Notes: generated from the letters alone by a model not told the origin. A DNA stretch of 64,000 nt from Sipunculus nudus (GCA_026874595.1 CM049308.1:15932001-15996000); one strand, 5' to 3'; counted from the stretch's first letter, positions 1-12,250 are shown. Numbers and translations are program-made.

Positions 1-190
1 TTCACCGGCCCTTGCGTCTTCCCAAATTTCATGATTGAGTGACCCTGCAAAAAAAGTCTTATGATGTGTTTAAATAAAATTCCCAAGGAATTTTAAAGTG
101 AACAGTAATGGCCGAGCCGCAACCTACGCGTGTTCATTTCTAGATGATAGCTTGATTGTCTTTTGTCAAATCATTCCGTAGCGAAAGTTG

Positions 191-294
191 GTGCGGTTTT
201 AAAGGGGGGTTTTTAGTATTTGAGCCCCTCGCGGTGTCTCACCTGGAATTTCGGCGAAGTCTGGGTGCGGTTTTAATCGGAAGTGCGGTTTTAA
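191..294 (+). repeat. GTGCGGTTTTAA repeated three times
   Basis: The 12-mer stands at 191, 265 and 283 in a stretch richer in GC than its flanks. The block ends near TTTTACGGTAATG, and TACCGTATTTATTCC occurs in opposite orientation at 742, so the two may be ends of one eroded element. Confidence 0.5.
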
Positions 295-603
295 GTGGAG
301 ATTTTACGGTAATGTACAAACCAGAGATACACATTACAACATATATGATTACAATGATTACAAGATTCAAAGTTTCATGAAGTCATACTGACTTTTACAG
401 CAGATATCATGGAAATATAGAAGTTCCACAAATTAACTGATAAATAATCTATCATCTGTCATTCATTTCTTTTGATCATCAACAAATACCTACCACTAGT
501 AGTTATGTTCTCTTTGAGAGTTTACTAACATTACATGTGCTGTACAATGACACAGGACCAGGGGTTTTGCACCTACTTCCCTCATGTGGATGTAGGACAA
601 AAG

Positions 604-625
604 CCCCCCCCCCCCCCCCCCCCCC
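604..625 (+). repeat. C22 homopolymer with GGACAAAAGCC repeats
   Basis: An uninterrupted C22 tract follows GGACAAAAG; GGACAAAAGACCTCC and GGACAAAAGCCTCC follow at about 33-bp steps, so the C tract grew within a small tandem repeat. Confidence 0.9.
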
Positions 626-1194
626 TGTTGGACAAAAGACCTCCATGTAAAAAGTCCATAGGACAAAAGCCTCCCAGATCAAAAAGCCCTCCTACCTTAA
701 TGAAAAAGAAGGCAAAATCCCCCCTCCCCCATAAAAAAATATACCGTATTTATTCCAATTTGGCAATCCCTCTTATTTCTCGACCCCAAAAAATATTTTG
801 AAAGCATAATTTCTAAAATGACTAATTTCGCGACTGCCAACAATGTTTCCTGTCGACGACATTTAGGTGAAATACCTCCGTCTCCCGCGGGCACCGCAGT
901 TTGTATCTGACTAGATTCTTATTACTCTGAGCATCCACATCAAACTTGTATGCAATACAATTTTTGAAGATACAAAGATGCGTATTTCATAATATATAAA
1001 CATGATAAAGCGTTCAAGTTCCAAATGGGTGTCCGTGACGAAGCAATCTCGTGTACCATTCCTGGTATGCACGTGCCTCGTGTGCAATTCACATGGAATA
1101 TTTAGCAATAATATTTACAAGATAAAATGAAGCACGGGTGGTGGAACAACTGTCACACAGTTGGAACAGTCATCTTAGTTAAGTTAAAATGACC

Positions 1195-1221
1195 CCGGTA
1201 AGTTTTTGGATGGGTGACCGC
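1195..1221 (+). pseudogene. 5S rRNA-like fragment (box C region)
   Basis: CCGGTAAGTTTTTGGATGGG then TGACCGC matches the 3' third of animal 5S rRNA (GGTTAGTACTTGGATGGGTGACCGC) with three differences. This is the internal control region box C. The rest of 5S is absent on both sides, so it is a fragment or part of a 5S-derived SINE, not a working gene. Confidence 0.5.
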
Positions 1222-1734
1222 GCGTACAAAACAGGGCCTGATCGAGGGCACCGGAGCTGGAACATTTTCGGTTGTATATATTTAACGCACTTTTACTTTC
1301 CTACATTTATTGCGTATTATGCAAATATAAGTTATCTGATAATTTTTTATATAGTCTTCTTCCAATTTGCGTGCAGCTGCTTGTCCCTTTACAGCCCACC
1401 GATATCGCCGCCTAGTGGGTAAACTTAAAACAACTGGTAGTTACATGAGTTGCCGTCTATCTCAAGTGATTGTACCTGTACGCGAAGTAGTGACCATTTT
1501 GAAAAGTGACTGAGCTCAGTTTGATTAATCATTTGCGGACTCCATATAATTCATGTGACAGATGCAAGCCTGTTTGTAGAAAATACTGTTAAGCTAACAA
1601 ACAAACTTATAATCCAACCGCATGCCTCTAAAATCTCGACCACCGCAAATTCTTGAGGAAGGTAATTTTCAAATATCCTCCATTATCTTGACCTCTGAGA
1701 AAATTAATTATTTTTAAGTGGTTGACAAATTAAA

Positions 1735-2960
1735 ACTAGAATACGGGTAGTCGACAAGCGACTACGTGTATCCGCCGAAATCAGAGTGGAATGGGTGAAG
1801 TGAGGCATGGATTGAGTGGCAAGGGAAAATAGAGTGAGATGTGTTGCATATTAGCATGGATGTCTGCAGCCAAAATGGATATGTAGGTTGTGCCACCTAC
1901 CACAAATGCAGAAAGCTGTCACATAAATGTAGGTGGCGCCACCTGCCACAAAAAAATCGAGAAAGCAATCCAAGATGTATAAACTCGCAAAATCTTTAGG
2001 CAGATAAGTCAAACTACTACAGAGATATGAGTGATTTTAGCCCATGGCAGACAAATAGACGCTGTGCAAAAATTGTTGCATGTGGCCCCTTCAGTTTTGT
2101 GTATGATAAAGAGCTATGTGATATCTATACACATGCAAAATTTTGGCCTAATCAGTGAAAAGGTTCCCGAGATATGAGCTTGGCTGTCTGCAGCATAAAC
2201 TAGAATGTAGGTGGCGCCACCTGTCATAAAATCCAGAAAGCTGTCTAGGATGTATAAACCTGCAAGATTTTAGGTAGTTATGTCAAACCACTACAGACAT
2301 ACGAGTAATTTTATCCCACGGCAGACAAACAGACGGACGCTGTGCAAAAATGGTTGCAGGAGGCACCACCATTTTTAGTGAATGTTATAAAGCTATCCAA
2401 GCTTAGGGCAACATTTGTATAAAATTTTTAGCCTGATTGGTCAAATGGTTCCAGAGATATGTGCTTGGATGTCTGCCGGGTAAACTTGAATGTAGGTGGC
2501 GCCACCTGTCACAAAATCAAGAAAGCTTTCCAGGATGTATACGCATGCTGAATTTTAGGTGGATAAGTCCAACCAATGCAGAGATATGAGTGATTTTATC
2601 CCAAGGCAGATGAACAGATGGACGGAGTTCAAAATTGTTGCAGGTGGCGCCACCATTTTTAGTGTATGTTATAAAGCTATCCAAGGGCTACATTTGTGTA
2701 AAATTTTTAGGCCTGATCGGTCAAACGGTTCCGGAGATATGTGGGTTTATGTGTGGAAACAGATGCATAAATGGACACAGAGCGCAGAGGAAAGGTCAGA
2801 GGTCAAAACAAAATCGGGGCGCAGCAGACATGTGACCCGAACATAATCCCAGGTTTCGTAAAATTCTGCCCAGCGGTTACAGAGGAGTTCTCTGGACACC
2901 TGTGCGGCGGCGGCGGTGGCCGGCTGAAAACAAAACTCTGTTTTGGCGGATACAATAAAT
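1735..2960 (+). mobile_element. Third Helentron-like family (TATCCGCC termini)
   Basis: The 5' end shows the hairpin GTAGTCG-ACAAG-CGACTAC (1747-1765) followed by TGTATCCGCC (1767-1776). The 3' end carries GGCGGATACA (2945-2954), the exact reverse complement of the latter, preceded by an AAAACA...TGTTTT hairpin. The core has about three units of roughly 280 bp. This is the layout of the other hairpin-ended elements with different termini. No transposase is present. Confidence 0.6.
1865..2850 (+). repeat. 280-bp tandem repeat with AGGTGGCGCCACCT palindrome
   Basis: ATGTAGGTGGCGCCACCTG occurs at 1927, 2205 and 2490, and a related GGTGGCGCCACC at about 2643. AGGTGGCGCCACCT is a perfect 14-bp palindrome. 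The units share GATGTATAAAC, ACAGAGATATGAGTGATTTTA and CAAAAATTGTTGCA. Plus-strand frames at 2559-3019 arise within the repeat. Confidence 0.8.
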
Positions 2961-2999
2961 ACGGTACATACGTTTGTATATTAAGATGTTTTAAACAAT

Positions 3000-3769
3000 T
3001 AACGGTTATACAAAGGTGATGTCTTTAAATTTACTTAATCCTAAAACACTGAAAACTCAAATTTACAATATATTTTATAATTCCGGCTTATTAAACAAAA
3101 GCAATATCAATGTATATTTCTCATAATTTTATGAGCTACACTAGTAAAGTTATGAAAATACAAATAATTAGTTGAATGTAAATAGTATATAATCAGTATT
3201 TTGATGAAATATTATTCATGAGAATGATGTATATATTGTTGATGTTTATATTGTTGATATCAAGTAACTCATTAATTATGTATATATACAATATTCTTAC
3301 TATTGCACAATGTAACTTCGGCACAGTAGCAGGTTTCACTTGTAATAAATTAACAAAATTTTAAATGTATTCATGCAAGATTCTGCCCCTCTGCAGATTA
3401 ATAGCAGGCATAAGTGAATACAAGTAAGTGGCAAAACTTTAAAGTCTAGTCCACTTAATGACTGCTCAATACCAGGTATCCAGACTTGCATCATGTCTTC
3501 AGATCAGGTGTTATGGGAGTAAAGTGCTTTTTTTACTAAAGGCTTGTCCAGTCACGAACAGCCTGTCCAGTGGAGTAAAACCCTTATATGCAAATAAAGT
3601 TGCATAGAGCTGCCAACTTCCTCTCACTAATATATTAGTATGTCACACTTTAAGTTAGGGAAATAGGCACTAAAGAATATGGTCATATTTGTTGAAAACT
3701 AATAGTTAAACTTCAGAACTGGATGAACGTTTTTACTGCTTGGTGGTTACAAGTGTCACTTAAGTGAGG
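3000..3769. other. Unassigned AT-rich DNA
   Basis: Nothing recognised. TTGTTGATxTTTATATTGTTGATAT near 3236-3258 is a short doubled word. Confidence 0.6.
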
Positions 3770-4006
3770 TCATCTGTGCTCTGACAGGCAGAGCTGACAT
3801 ATGATGTAACCATCAAGTTGGTGAACTGTGACATACATTTCTCTTACTCTTGGCTTGGATTCACATACTTTACATAGAACACACAGAAAAGTTTGATCGG
3901 ATCCTGGAAATATTCCACACCTGGTGATCCAGAATACTGGTGGAGGAAGATATGCAGTCTCTGAGTACTCTCTACTGAAGACTGCATCATTCTTTTTCTG
4001 TGACAT
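3770..4006 (-). CDS. Unassigned 78-codon reading frame with cysteine pairs, possible exon or relic
   Basis: The minus-strand frame starts MSQKKNDAVFS and ends QLCLSEHR before a stop. Its second half has C-x2-C-x2-C (CVLCKVC) and, about 27 residues on, C-x2-C (CQLC), the spacing of a small zinc-binding fold, and its base composition is more even than the flanks. I do not recognise the family. It could be the last exon of a gene, a relic, or chance. No splice acceptor was fixed and no neighbour supports it. Confidence 0.25.
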   Translation of the reverse strand: MSQKKNDAVFSREYSETAYLPPPVFWITRCGIFPGSDQTFLCVLCKVCESKPRVREMYVTVHQLDGYIICQLCLSEHR

Positions 4007-4394
4007 TATAATATACCCGTCCCAATATCCTCCCTAGCTATTTTATTCAACACTGAATAATTAGTTTTTCTATTTAGCCTTCTCCTCTGTTTTTGATTCA
4101 CAGACCCTTTTAACTTCAATATCAAACTGTTTCCAAGGGCCTGACTAATGATTAAATATAATGATTTAATTAAGTTTAGGCACTTTTTCCAAAAATATTT
4201 AAAGTGAGGTGAGTCACCTCCTGCACTTGGTCTTTGAATTACACATGGTCAGGTTAATTGGATTACGAGAATGACTGACGGGCCATGGAACACAGACCAA
4301 GAAGACTGAACAGATGTTTCCATCACACAAATGAACACAGAAAAGAAAGCTTAAGACACCTGATGGGTGGAAAATATCCACACTGTACATAATC

Positions 4395-4497
4395 AGACTC
4401 ATATGAGTACAACTCTGCTGGTTGGGGTTTGTGGGCATAGAAATCTAAGCCCCACAATGCACCGGGGCTTCTACATACACCAGCGGTGTAGTAAGTC
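4395..4497 (+). repeat. Dispersed repeat of about 100 bp, copy 1
   Basis: ACTCTGCTGGTTGGGGTTTG, CACAATGCACCGGGGCTTCT and ACACCAGCGGTGTAG also occur, slightly changed, at 50880-50980. Class unknown. The 74-codon minus-strand frame at 4214-4438 overlaps it and is not a gene I recognise. Confidence 0.7.
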
Positions 4498-4806
4498 CAT
4501 CAATCAGTAAAAAAATTTTTGTTTCCAGTTGAGTCTCCTGGTGTCATTTTCTTCTACCTGCCTGCAAATTATGATATTTATGATGAGTGGAACTGAAATG
4601 TGTTAAAATGTGCATTTCAACTTTAAAATCAGTATTGCATGGAGAACATGTTCAAACATGCAAATACCATTGAGCCCAAGCATACTGCAATGTGGTTTTA
4701 TTTGGGTGGTGGATCATGGAAGTTTACACTGAGGAATGTATTGCCATGTGTGGCGTGTCAAAGGATATGCAGAAGAAAAATATTTAAAAAATCTGTTAAC
4801 ATACCA

Positions 4807-4823
4807 GGGGGTGGGGGGGGGGG
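4807..4823 (+). repeat. G-rich tract
   Basis: G4-GT-G11 run, read as polyproline in shadow frames on the minus strand. Confidence 0.85.
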
Positions 4824-5484
4824 ATGGAAATGGGATGGGACATCTTAAGTACTTCATTAAATATTTTACTAATTTTTTTTCAAAATGATTAACTTTAAGA
4901 AACAATATTTAAAGTTATTTATGCAACGAACATGGAATCACAATGCCTGAATTTACGTGTATAGTATTATTTATGTTTCAAATAAAATATTGATTCCTGC
5001 ATACAGAAAAATATTAAATATATATACTTAATGTAGAGTAATATTGCATTCTTATTATCACAGCTGCTATCACCAAGGTCAATAGATACCAATCCTGGAC
5101 AGTCCCGTTAGATGCTGCGGTAGAACTGTAACTGCCTGTTAGCATTTTGCCGCTTACGTGAAAATACAATCAAACGTCAACAGTTTTAAAGCCTTCCACG
5201 CATGGGCACTTGTTGAGTTATGTCACATTTTGGTTTCTTTCAGCTGAGTCATAACAGTTTTGTTAATGAAAGTGAAAAGTTTCTTCTTGAAATCTGTTTT
5301 GAATCCACTTCGGCCCAAAAACTGAACTACTAATGAAGGCATAATGAATTTGACTCAAGGGGTTTCAACAAAGTAGCAGAGGCCAAACAAACTACTTTTC
5401 ACAAAGATGACTTTGACCTAGTAATTATGTTCATCTGTTTGTAACACAGTTTAAGGTATGTTAAATGTTGGAAGTTATTTAAAG

Positions 5485-5665
5485 GATGTTATATACGTTA
5501 ACAGAGGAAGGATCCTATACCAAACTTTATATGGGGAACTGATAAGGTTCCTATAGAATTCCTATAAGTTTGCTATAAATTCTGATAAGTTACCTGTAGA
5601 TTTCCTTAAAATTTCCCTTAAAAATTCTGAAAAGTTACCTATCAGATTCCTATGAGTTTCCTATA
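5485..5665 (+). repeat. Irregular short repeat, TTCCTATAAGTTxCTATA type
   Basis: Words such as GTTCCTATAGAATTCCTATA, AAGTTACCTGTAGATTTCC and AAAGTTACCTATCAGATTCC follow one another at about 24-bp steps. It ends where a hAT-like terminus begins. Confidence 0.6.
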
Positions 5666-5760
5666 CAGGGTTCGTACACTTATCATGAGAAAAATTTCAA
5701 GCACTTTTCAAGGACCTGAAAAGTATTTTCAAGGACATCAAAATTTATGGACGGTCAGTG
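5665..5760 (+). mobile_element. hAT-like MITE 5' end
   Basis: CAGGGTTCGTACACTTATCA followed by TTTCAAGCACTTTTCAAGGAC is the typical start of a hAT-derived MITE and resembles, in opposite orientation, the piece at 21095-21372. No matching right terminus was found. Confidence 0.5.
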
Positions 5761-8190
5761 CACCCTACCCATGCATGTTGCCGACATCGAAAGGCTTGTA
5801 ACACAAAATGCAAAATAATATTTATAATGAAATGGACCATATAGTGTGATAAAAAAGGCTAGGAAATGTAAAATAAATAATAGTTATAAGGAAATGACTC
5901 AGAAAATAACAAATTTAGCCGAAATCTACACTAACAGCAATTGAAGCGCTTGTGAAATATCCTTCGGTATAGCCAGTCGCGGTTTAATACACAGTGGCCT
6001 ATTGTTTTAACTTTACATTCAAAATGATCACTCATCTTTGGCATGACCTTGACAGATTTAACTAATCTGATAACGAGGGTCTAAAACCTATAATATCTTG
6101 AAAAGGGATCTCTGATTTGACAACTAGCTCAAACTTTAGCAAATTATATGCTATGGCAGAAAGGGTGCCGAAAAACTCTGACAGTTCGGCGATCGTGGGG
6201 GATATTCATTCAAGTTTTCAATGGCAAAAAAAATAAAAGCCTGTAATATGTTACCCTTATACGATATTTTGGTATAGTATTATCAAATTATTCAAAACAA
6301 TACTAGTCAAACTTCGTATCAGCACGTTTGATATGACGACCTTGTCGTGCACGAGGTTTCTGCCGTTTACCGCCAAGTCACTGGCCGCATGTGTCAACAA
6401 ATGGCCCGGCAACACCTGTGAAGGTTGTTATCTAACGATCACAGACGCAGCCAGATTTCTATTCAAACATATCCAATATTTAATTAGAACTAAAAATGTG
6501 AAATCTTATTTTAAAAAAAAACTGTAAGAGTATGTACCAGCAGGCTTGGTGGACAAAAAGCTGATATATATTAAAGGGCCATTGATGCTGTCATATTATA
6601 TCACCAATCAAAAACTTGGAAAATCTGACAGGTCACACAAAAATTCCTGTAACATCCTTTTATTCCTTAATTGAAGACATCCTGTTTTTTTTTATTTTTT
6701 TTGGTTGAGAAAATATATATTTAACAAAAAAATAAGAATATATGGACACACGAATGTGTAATAAAATGAAGACTTCTCCCATTCATGAAGCAAGTACAAT
6801 ATTTCTTTAAGTTGATAAAGACAAGCAGTCCCAGCAAGACCTCATAAAACATGTTAAACTTATCAGCAAATCTTCACTGAGATCATCTGTAGACAACTTC
6901 AAAAACAGACATCGCAATAGATACCACTACATAAATTGCTCATTTCCTTTTTTTCATTCCACATCTGGGCAGCATTTAAATACCAGAAGCTAGGGGAAGA
7001 CCTGTTTATCCATGAGTACTTCAGGTGATATGCTGTTCCATTTGAGTTTTTTGCACCTTCTGTCTACCTGCATTCAGCTGACATCGCTTGGCTGTAAAAA
7101 CAGGCGTATTTACATGGGTTTTCATTTGCTGCCATGCTCCGTATCAAATTCACTCTTAATCCTGCATGGACTATTTACCTGTCAGTGAAAGTGCATTATG
7201 AATATCTTTGTTCTGGTTTTATCATGCACTTTGATAATTGTTAACAAGTGCCTTATGTCAATAATATGCTCACATTGACAGTTTCCTCTGACGATCTGTT
7301 TCTACATGATGCCAAGTTGCTGGCAAAACAAAACCTATCCCACATATCTAATACTGATGTATCACAGCAGAAGTGTCCAATTGCAAACTACAAAAGCTTT
7401 CTATGCAATAAAAGTAAGTCTGTGTGCAACAAACTACCTGTGGTGATGTGCTTAAGTCCATAAAATGGTTTTGACAAATAAGTTGAGCTGTTCAATGAAC
7501 TAACCGACAGAACCATTGCAGCTTCTAATAAAAGCAGAGAATGATTTCTAAATGTACATAAATGCACAATATCTGCCACTGAAATTCAACTCCACAAACA
7601 CTTCTAAACTAGAAAGCACTGAGAGACCACAAGCCTCCACCAAGCTTTGTGGTACACAAGTGCATTATAAATATATATGAAAAGAAGGTGAGGGAAATGT
7701 GTTTCAAAGTTAACTAACTCAGAGTCAGAGATTATATTCCAGGTTAGTACTGCTCTCAGAACAATGGAAACTCCCATTAGGTCACACCTACATTTGTATG
7801 CAGGGAAAACTAATCTAGTTTGGAAACTTATACTTAAAGTTTGCCCTAATAGTAGTGAATGAAGATGGTATCACCCTCATGCAAGACAATGGTCAAGAAT
7901 CCTTTGAACAAAAACATATGATGATTCAGATATTCTCCAAACTGTAATGGATTGTTTCCTAGGGTCTGGTACAGAAAAACAAACAAACACAACAACAGAC
8001 AAACAGAGAAAATGAGAAACACTGTTCAATATGTATCACATGGCTGAGGTATAATACACAGCAACTTCTGTTATCTGTATAACAGGTGCTGATACTGGAA
8101 ATGATAAAGCTAGCCTGTCTGCCAAGTATTCTGCTTCTCAAATGATCAGAAGCCAAGCAGTTTGAAAGAAACATGCAGGTGTTAAGGGAG
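5760..8190. other. Unassigned AT-rich DNA
   Basis: No gene, splice-bounded coding stretch or clear repeat recognised. Short frames (64-71 codons) at 6333, 7248, 7388 and 7959 show no family features. Confidence 0.6.
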
Positions 8191-8194
8191 CTAG

Positions 8195-8720
8195 AATTTT
8201 GGAAGATCCAGAACCTATTAAAGACAAATGATAATTTTTATTCTTTCTGGAGAAATACAGGAAACCTCACCAATCTCTTGTCTTCAGGCAAATGACAAAT
8301 CTCGTTTTTTTCCTATGATATAAAAGAATTAAGATCATTTCAAGGAAAAATGTGAATTTTATTCTTCTAAGGACATATGACAATTCTGATTCTTTCCAGG
8401 TCAAATGCCGGGGGAAAAAATGGACTATTCTGATTCTTCTCAGGACAACTGATAATTCTGAATCTTTCCAGGACTGATGAGAATTCTTATTTTTCCCAGG
8501 ACAAATGAGAATTCTTATTCTTCCTGGGACAGATGGGAATTTGTTTCTCCAGGGACAGACGAGATTTAAAATTCTTCCCAGGACAGATGAGAATTCTTAT
8601 TCTTCCCGGAATAGACAGAATTCTTATTCTTCCCGGGACCAATGGGAATTCTCTTTCTTCTTAGGACATAAGGCAATTCTTCCAGAGACAAATAAGTATC
8701 ATGGTTCTATCTGGGAAAAA
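8195..8720 (+). repeat. Minisatellite of about 28-32 bp around ACAxATGAGAATTCTTATTCTTCC
   Basis: About 15 irregular units repeat a pattern like CCAGGACAAATGAGAATTCT followed by TATTCTTCC. Units near 8480-8640 are the most regular; those before 8400 are worn. A plus-strand frame of 148 codons (8505-8951) begins in the array and runs into unique sequence; its first half is just the repeat translated, so I do not call it a gene. Confidence 0.85.
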
Positions 8721-8724
8721 TGTT

Positions 8725-9530
8725 CTCATTCTTCTGTGAAAAAGGAGACCTCGTATTTTGTAATCCCAGTTTTAAAGTTAATTAAAAGTAACTATAAAAT
8801 GAATCCAATTCTCCATAATTGCTTAACTCTTGCTTTTTTTCAAGAAACACTCAATTGTCCTGGAAGAAATAGAAAATTCTTTCACACTGTCTATAAATTA
8901 AATGTCATCAGCAAGAGAAGACAAAACATGATGATAGATGTATGCTATTGATTTCACACTCTCCCTGAAATATTTGATAAAAATCAACCTATAAATTTTT
9001 GTGAGTTACTGTGTACCCACACAAGCTGACAAGCTGCAGCTTTGAAGCCCCACAAAGTTAATTGTCCCTAATTCTATTAAAGCTTCAAACTGTTAACATA
9101 ATGTCGTTCAAGAAAATAAAATGTTCTGAGAGTGAAAATGTTAAAGGAAATTAGGTTCTTAAACCACTAAGGCCTGATTACAGAGACTAAAGGTTTCTGT
9201 CAGCACAATTAGCAAGAAAAAGTCCTTCCTTTGACATTTATAGAGTACTTTGGCAAACAAAATAACATATCACTGTGTTCTGATAATGCATCTAATTAAG
9301 TTAAGATAATATCCAACATTTAAAGATAGAGGATACATCAAGATATCCACAGTATGATATCCAAGGGTCTCGAAGAACGGTTTTTAAATGCCCAGCCAGC
9401 TACACAATGATATCCCTGGGTCTTGAAAAACAGTTGCTTCATCAAGCAAGGAAAAGAATGTTAACCATGGATGTTTAAGGCAGTTCGCTACATCCAGAAA
9501 TGCATAGAATTTTCAGGTCACTGGCTGTCT
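8725..9530. other. Unassigned DNA before the LINE fragment
   Basis: Nothing recognised; it may contain eroded upstream LINE sequence near its right end. Confidence 0.5.
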
Positions 9531-9534
9531 TGAA

Positions 9535-10228
9535 GTGTCTTATATGTGTGCTTGTTTTTATGAGTCAGTAAATATAATGTTAACTAATTTTGGAAAAGTT
9601 GCTTCATTGACGAGGTTAGCAATATTTAAACAGTACTGCTCCTATTTGTATGGTATTGTACTTTGTCAGCTGCGATCACACTCAGTGACAAACCTGAATA
9701 CACATGTGTCAAGGCCTAAAGCCATAAAACGAATCTTACATGTACCACAATGTACACATAGTTGACTGTTAAATTTCATTTCAGACATTCCCTACTTGAT
9801 TATTAATCCACAAACAGGAAATACAAGTTTTATCACTCTTTGTTACAATCTGATAATATTTTTGTTTGCATTATTGCGAAGCGCTGTACCCTAGTCCGTA
9901 TTTAATATGGGCAGCAATGTTACTCTGTTTTACATTAATAATATGACTGTGCTTCAAAGGAATAGTAAACCTTGGCCATTCAGATGAGTTAGATGTCATT
10001 CTTGCAGAAGTCTGCAAGGACCTAGTAAGATACCGACATGGTATTAGCAGTTGTCTACTCACTTGTAGTGAGTGATTTTGCTCTTTTGGATTATATTTGT
10101 ACCACATAAGATAATTTCTATTATCTATTTTCTATTTTTCATTGTTTGTTCCTTGTAGTTTTTTTTTCAAATGAATATACATGCATGTGACCTTTTATGT
10201 ATTGTACGAACAATAAAATATCTATCTA
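9535..10228 (+). pseudogene. 3' end of a LINE (non-LTR retrotransposon), decayed
   Basis: Translation from about 9553 gives LTNFGKVASLTRLAIFKQYC, then SYLYGIVLCQL and RPKAIKRILHVPQCTHS. This follows the C-terminal part of LINE reverse transcriptases (FGK...LFKxYC..LYG..LW, RKAxRRIL.LP..TH). A stop follows THS; LL...I and MGSNVTLF in the next stretches fit the region after the RT domain (the MGxN motif). The end is an ATAAAATATC(TATC)n tail near 10210-10228, typical of CR1/L2-type elements. Frames are broken, so this is a dead 5'-truncated copy. The clade is a guess. Confidence 0.7.
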
Positions 10229-10381
10229 TCTATCTTAATGTATGTCAATGGCACTTGAAACCATTGCTGTATCCAGCTCTGCTTTAATTAATATCTTAGG
10301 ACTAAGAATGCAGTTTTGGATCCAGATATTCTTAAAATCTTATAAAATGTTCTCTGAACACTGCTGGTCCATATAGTTATA

Positions 10382-10567
10382 CAGTGAAATCCTGCCTGAT
10401 GACCAATCTGCTATTACAACCACTCCACTAAGATGACCACTATTTTTAGTCCCAGACTAATTAATGCAAGTCATCATTAAAACCTCCCACTAACACGACC
10501 ATCCCCTTCACATGATCACTTTGGCTTAAATTGTGCTGCAGGTGGTCGTGTTAGTGGGATTTCACTG
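10382..10567. mobile_element. Pogo/Tc1-like MITE
   Basis: The termini CAGTGAAATCC and GGATTTCACTG are perfect inverted repeats and are flanked by TA on both sides, as expected for Tc1/mariner/pogo target duplications. The 186-bp interior holds inverted TGACCA / TGGTCG variants and no reading frame. Confidence 0.75.
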
Positions 10568-11403
10568 TATATGCTAATTAATAGGATATCCATGCCCTCT
10601 GACTGCAGCTGGTACATCTGGTCAGTTATACCAGGCTGTGTCAATTGAAATTTATTAATTTTTTAAATAAGATCATACAATTTTCCACAAAAGTGGATGT
10701 GGGACTGAAAATGAAATGAAAAAAAAAAATTTTTGACACATCTTTTTATATTAACATTTATATTAACTTTCTGTTTTTTTTTTAATCCTGTGGGTAAGCA
10801 ATATAGCATCTGCAATGGCAGTACCATTTACATAACATTAAATTTTACACTATATTCTAAACTTAAACTGGCTACATGATGGTCCAATGGTTAAATATTT
10901 TACAAGAAAACAAATCTGATGATGAACAGAACTGAACAAGCTACATAAAACCCTGAAGACTATACAATGAATTAATTATGAAGAGATCCTTCATGCAGTT
11001 CATCAGCCCCAAATGAACAAAATAATCACTGAAGAAAACAGGATCACTTGGGTAATTAACTTCTTAATCTTCATCTAATGAGAGCCATTCTCGGAAAACG
11101 TTAAACATTAGAGAAAGACCCCAGCGGATGCTTCATCTGGACTTTTTAATATCCCATAAACCCTTGGTTGAAATCGACTGGGTTACAATGAGAGGTTCTT
11201 TTTCTGTTAATTATGCATCTGGCAGAGCACCACACTGTGCCAAGACTGTCAGGAAAGAGGTCACACTGAGTCACTGATTGATATGTGGCGGGCACCACGA
11301 GTTCTGGATGTGTCTACCAAATACCTGAGAAATCAATATGGCCGGACAAGCACTGACAGATGTACATGCAGACAGTCAAATAAACACCAGACAGTGCTCA
11401 TCT

Positions 11404-12250
11404 GCCAGCCAAGAGCTACCCTATTTCTGCTGTAAATAAACCTGCCTCACAAAACACAGTCTTGTGTGACTAAAGCATCATCCTACAATAGTCTTATATT
11501 CCTATGGTTTATTCCTTAATTTTGCTGTAATAAATCTGCCTCACAAAACAAAGTCTTGTGTGACTCGGCCTCCATCCTAAATGCAGTCTTGTATTCCTAA
11601 GGTTTAATCCTTATTTCTACTGTAAATAAATCTGCCTCACAAAACATAGTCTTTTGGACTCAGACTCCATCCTACAATACAGTCTTGTATTCCTAAGGTT
11701 TAATCCTTACTACTGCTATAAATAAATCTGCCTCACAAAACAAAGTTTAGTGTGACTCAGGCTTTATCCTACAGTCTTGTATTCTTCAGGTTTTATCCTA
11801 CAACTTAAAGCACTGTATAATCCTGGCTTTAAAATATACAGTCTCGTGTGACCAGTGTTTAAAGTTTTGTCTAAACTACAGGCTTGTGTATCTGAGATTA
11901 TCCAACAATAGTCATGTCTGAATCACCCTTATCCTACAGTTCTTTATTTCTCTGGCAACAACCTACAGTACAGTCTAGTTCAAGTTTTATCCTAGCATTC
12001 AGTCTGGTGGGATGGGGGGCTTTATCCTAGCATAAAGTCTTGTGTGACTAAGACTTAATCCTACAGTAAAATACTGTGTTCTTCACATTTATCCTACAAT
12101 ACATTTAGATTTTCCTCAGGCCTTATTCTTGCTAATGTAGTCTTGTACTCCTGATGAGACTTTAAGTGACATTAAAATTTGTTGTGATTCAGGTTTTAAC
12201 CTACAATACAGTCTTTTATTCCTAAAGATTTACCCTGCAATACAGTTTAT
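11404..12250 (+). repeat. 96-bp tandem array with degenerate tail
   Basis: GCCTCACAAAAC recurs at 11444, 11538, 11634 and 11730, giving a 94-96 bp unit that also holds CAGTCTTGTGTGACT and CTTGTATTCCTAAGG. From about 11760 to 12250 only the inner part (TCCTACAATACAGTCTTGTAT) recurs at shorter, irregular spacing. Confidence 0.8.

Noticed and set aside
8505..8951. 148-codon frame
   Set aside because: The first half is minisatellite translation and the second half is AT-rich with no recognisable feature.
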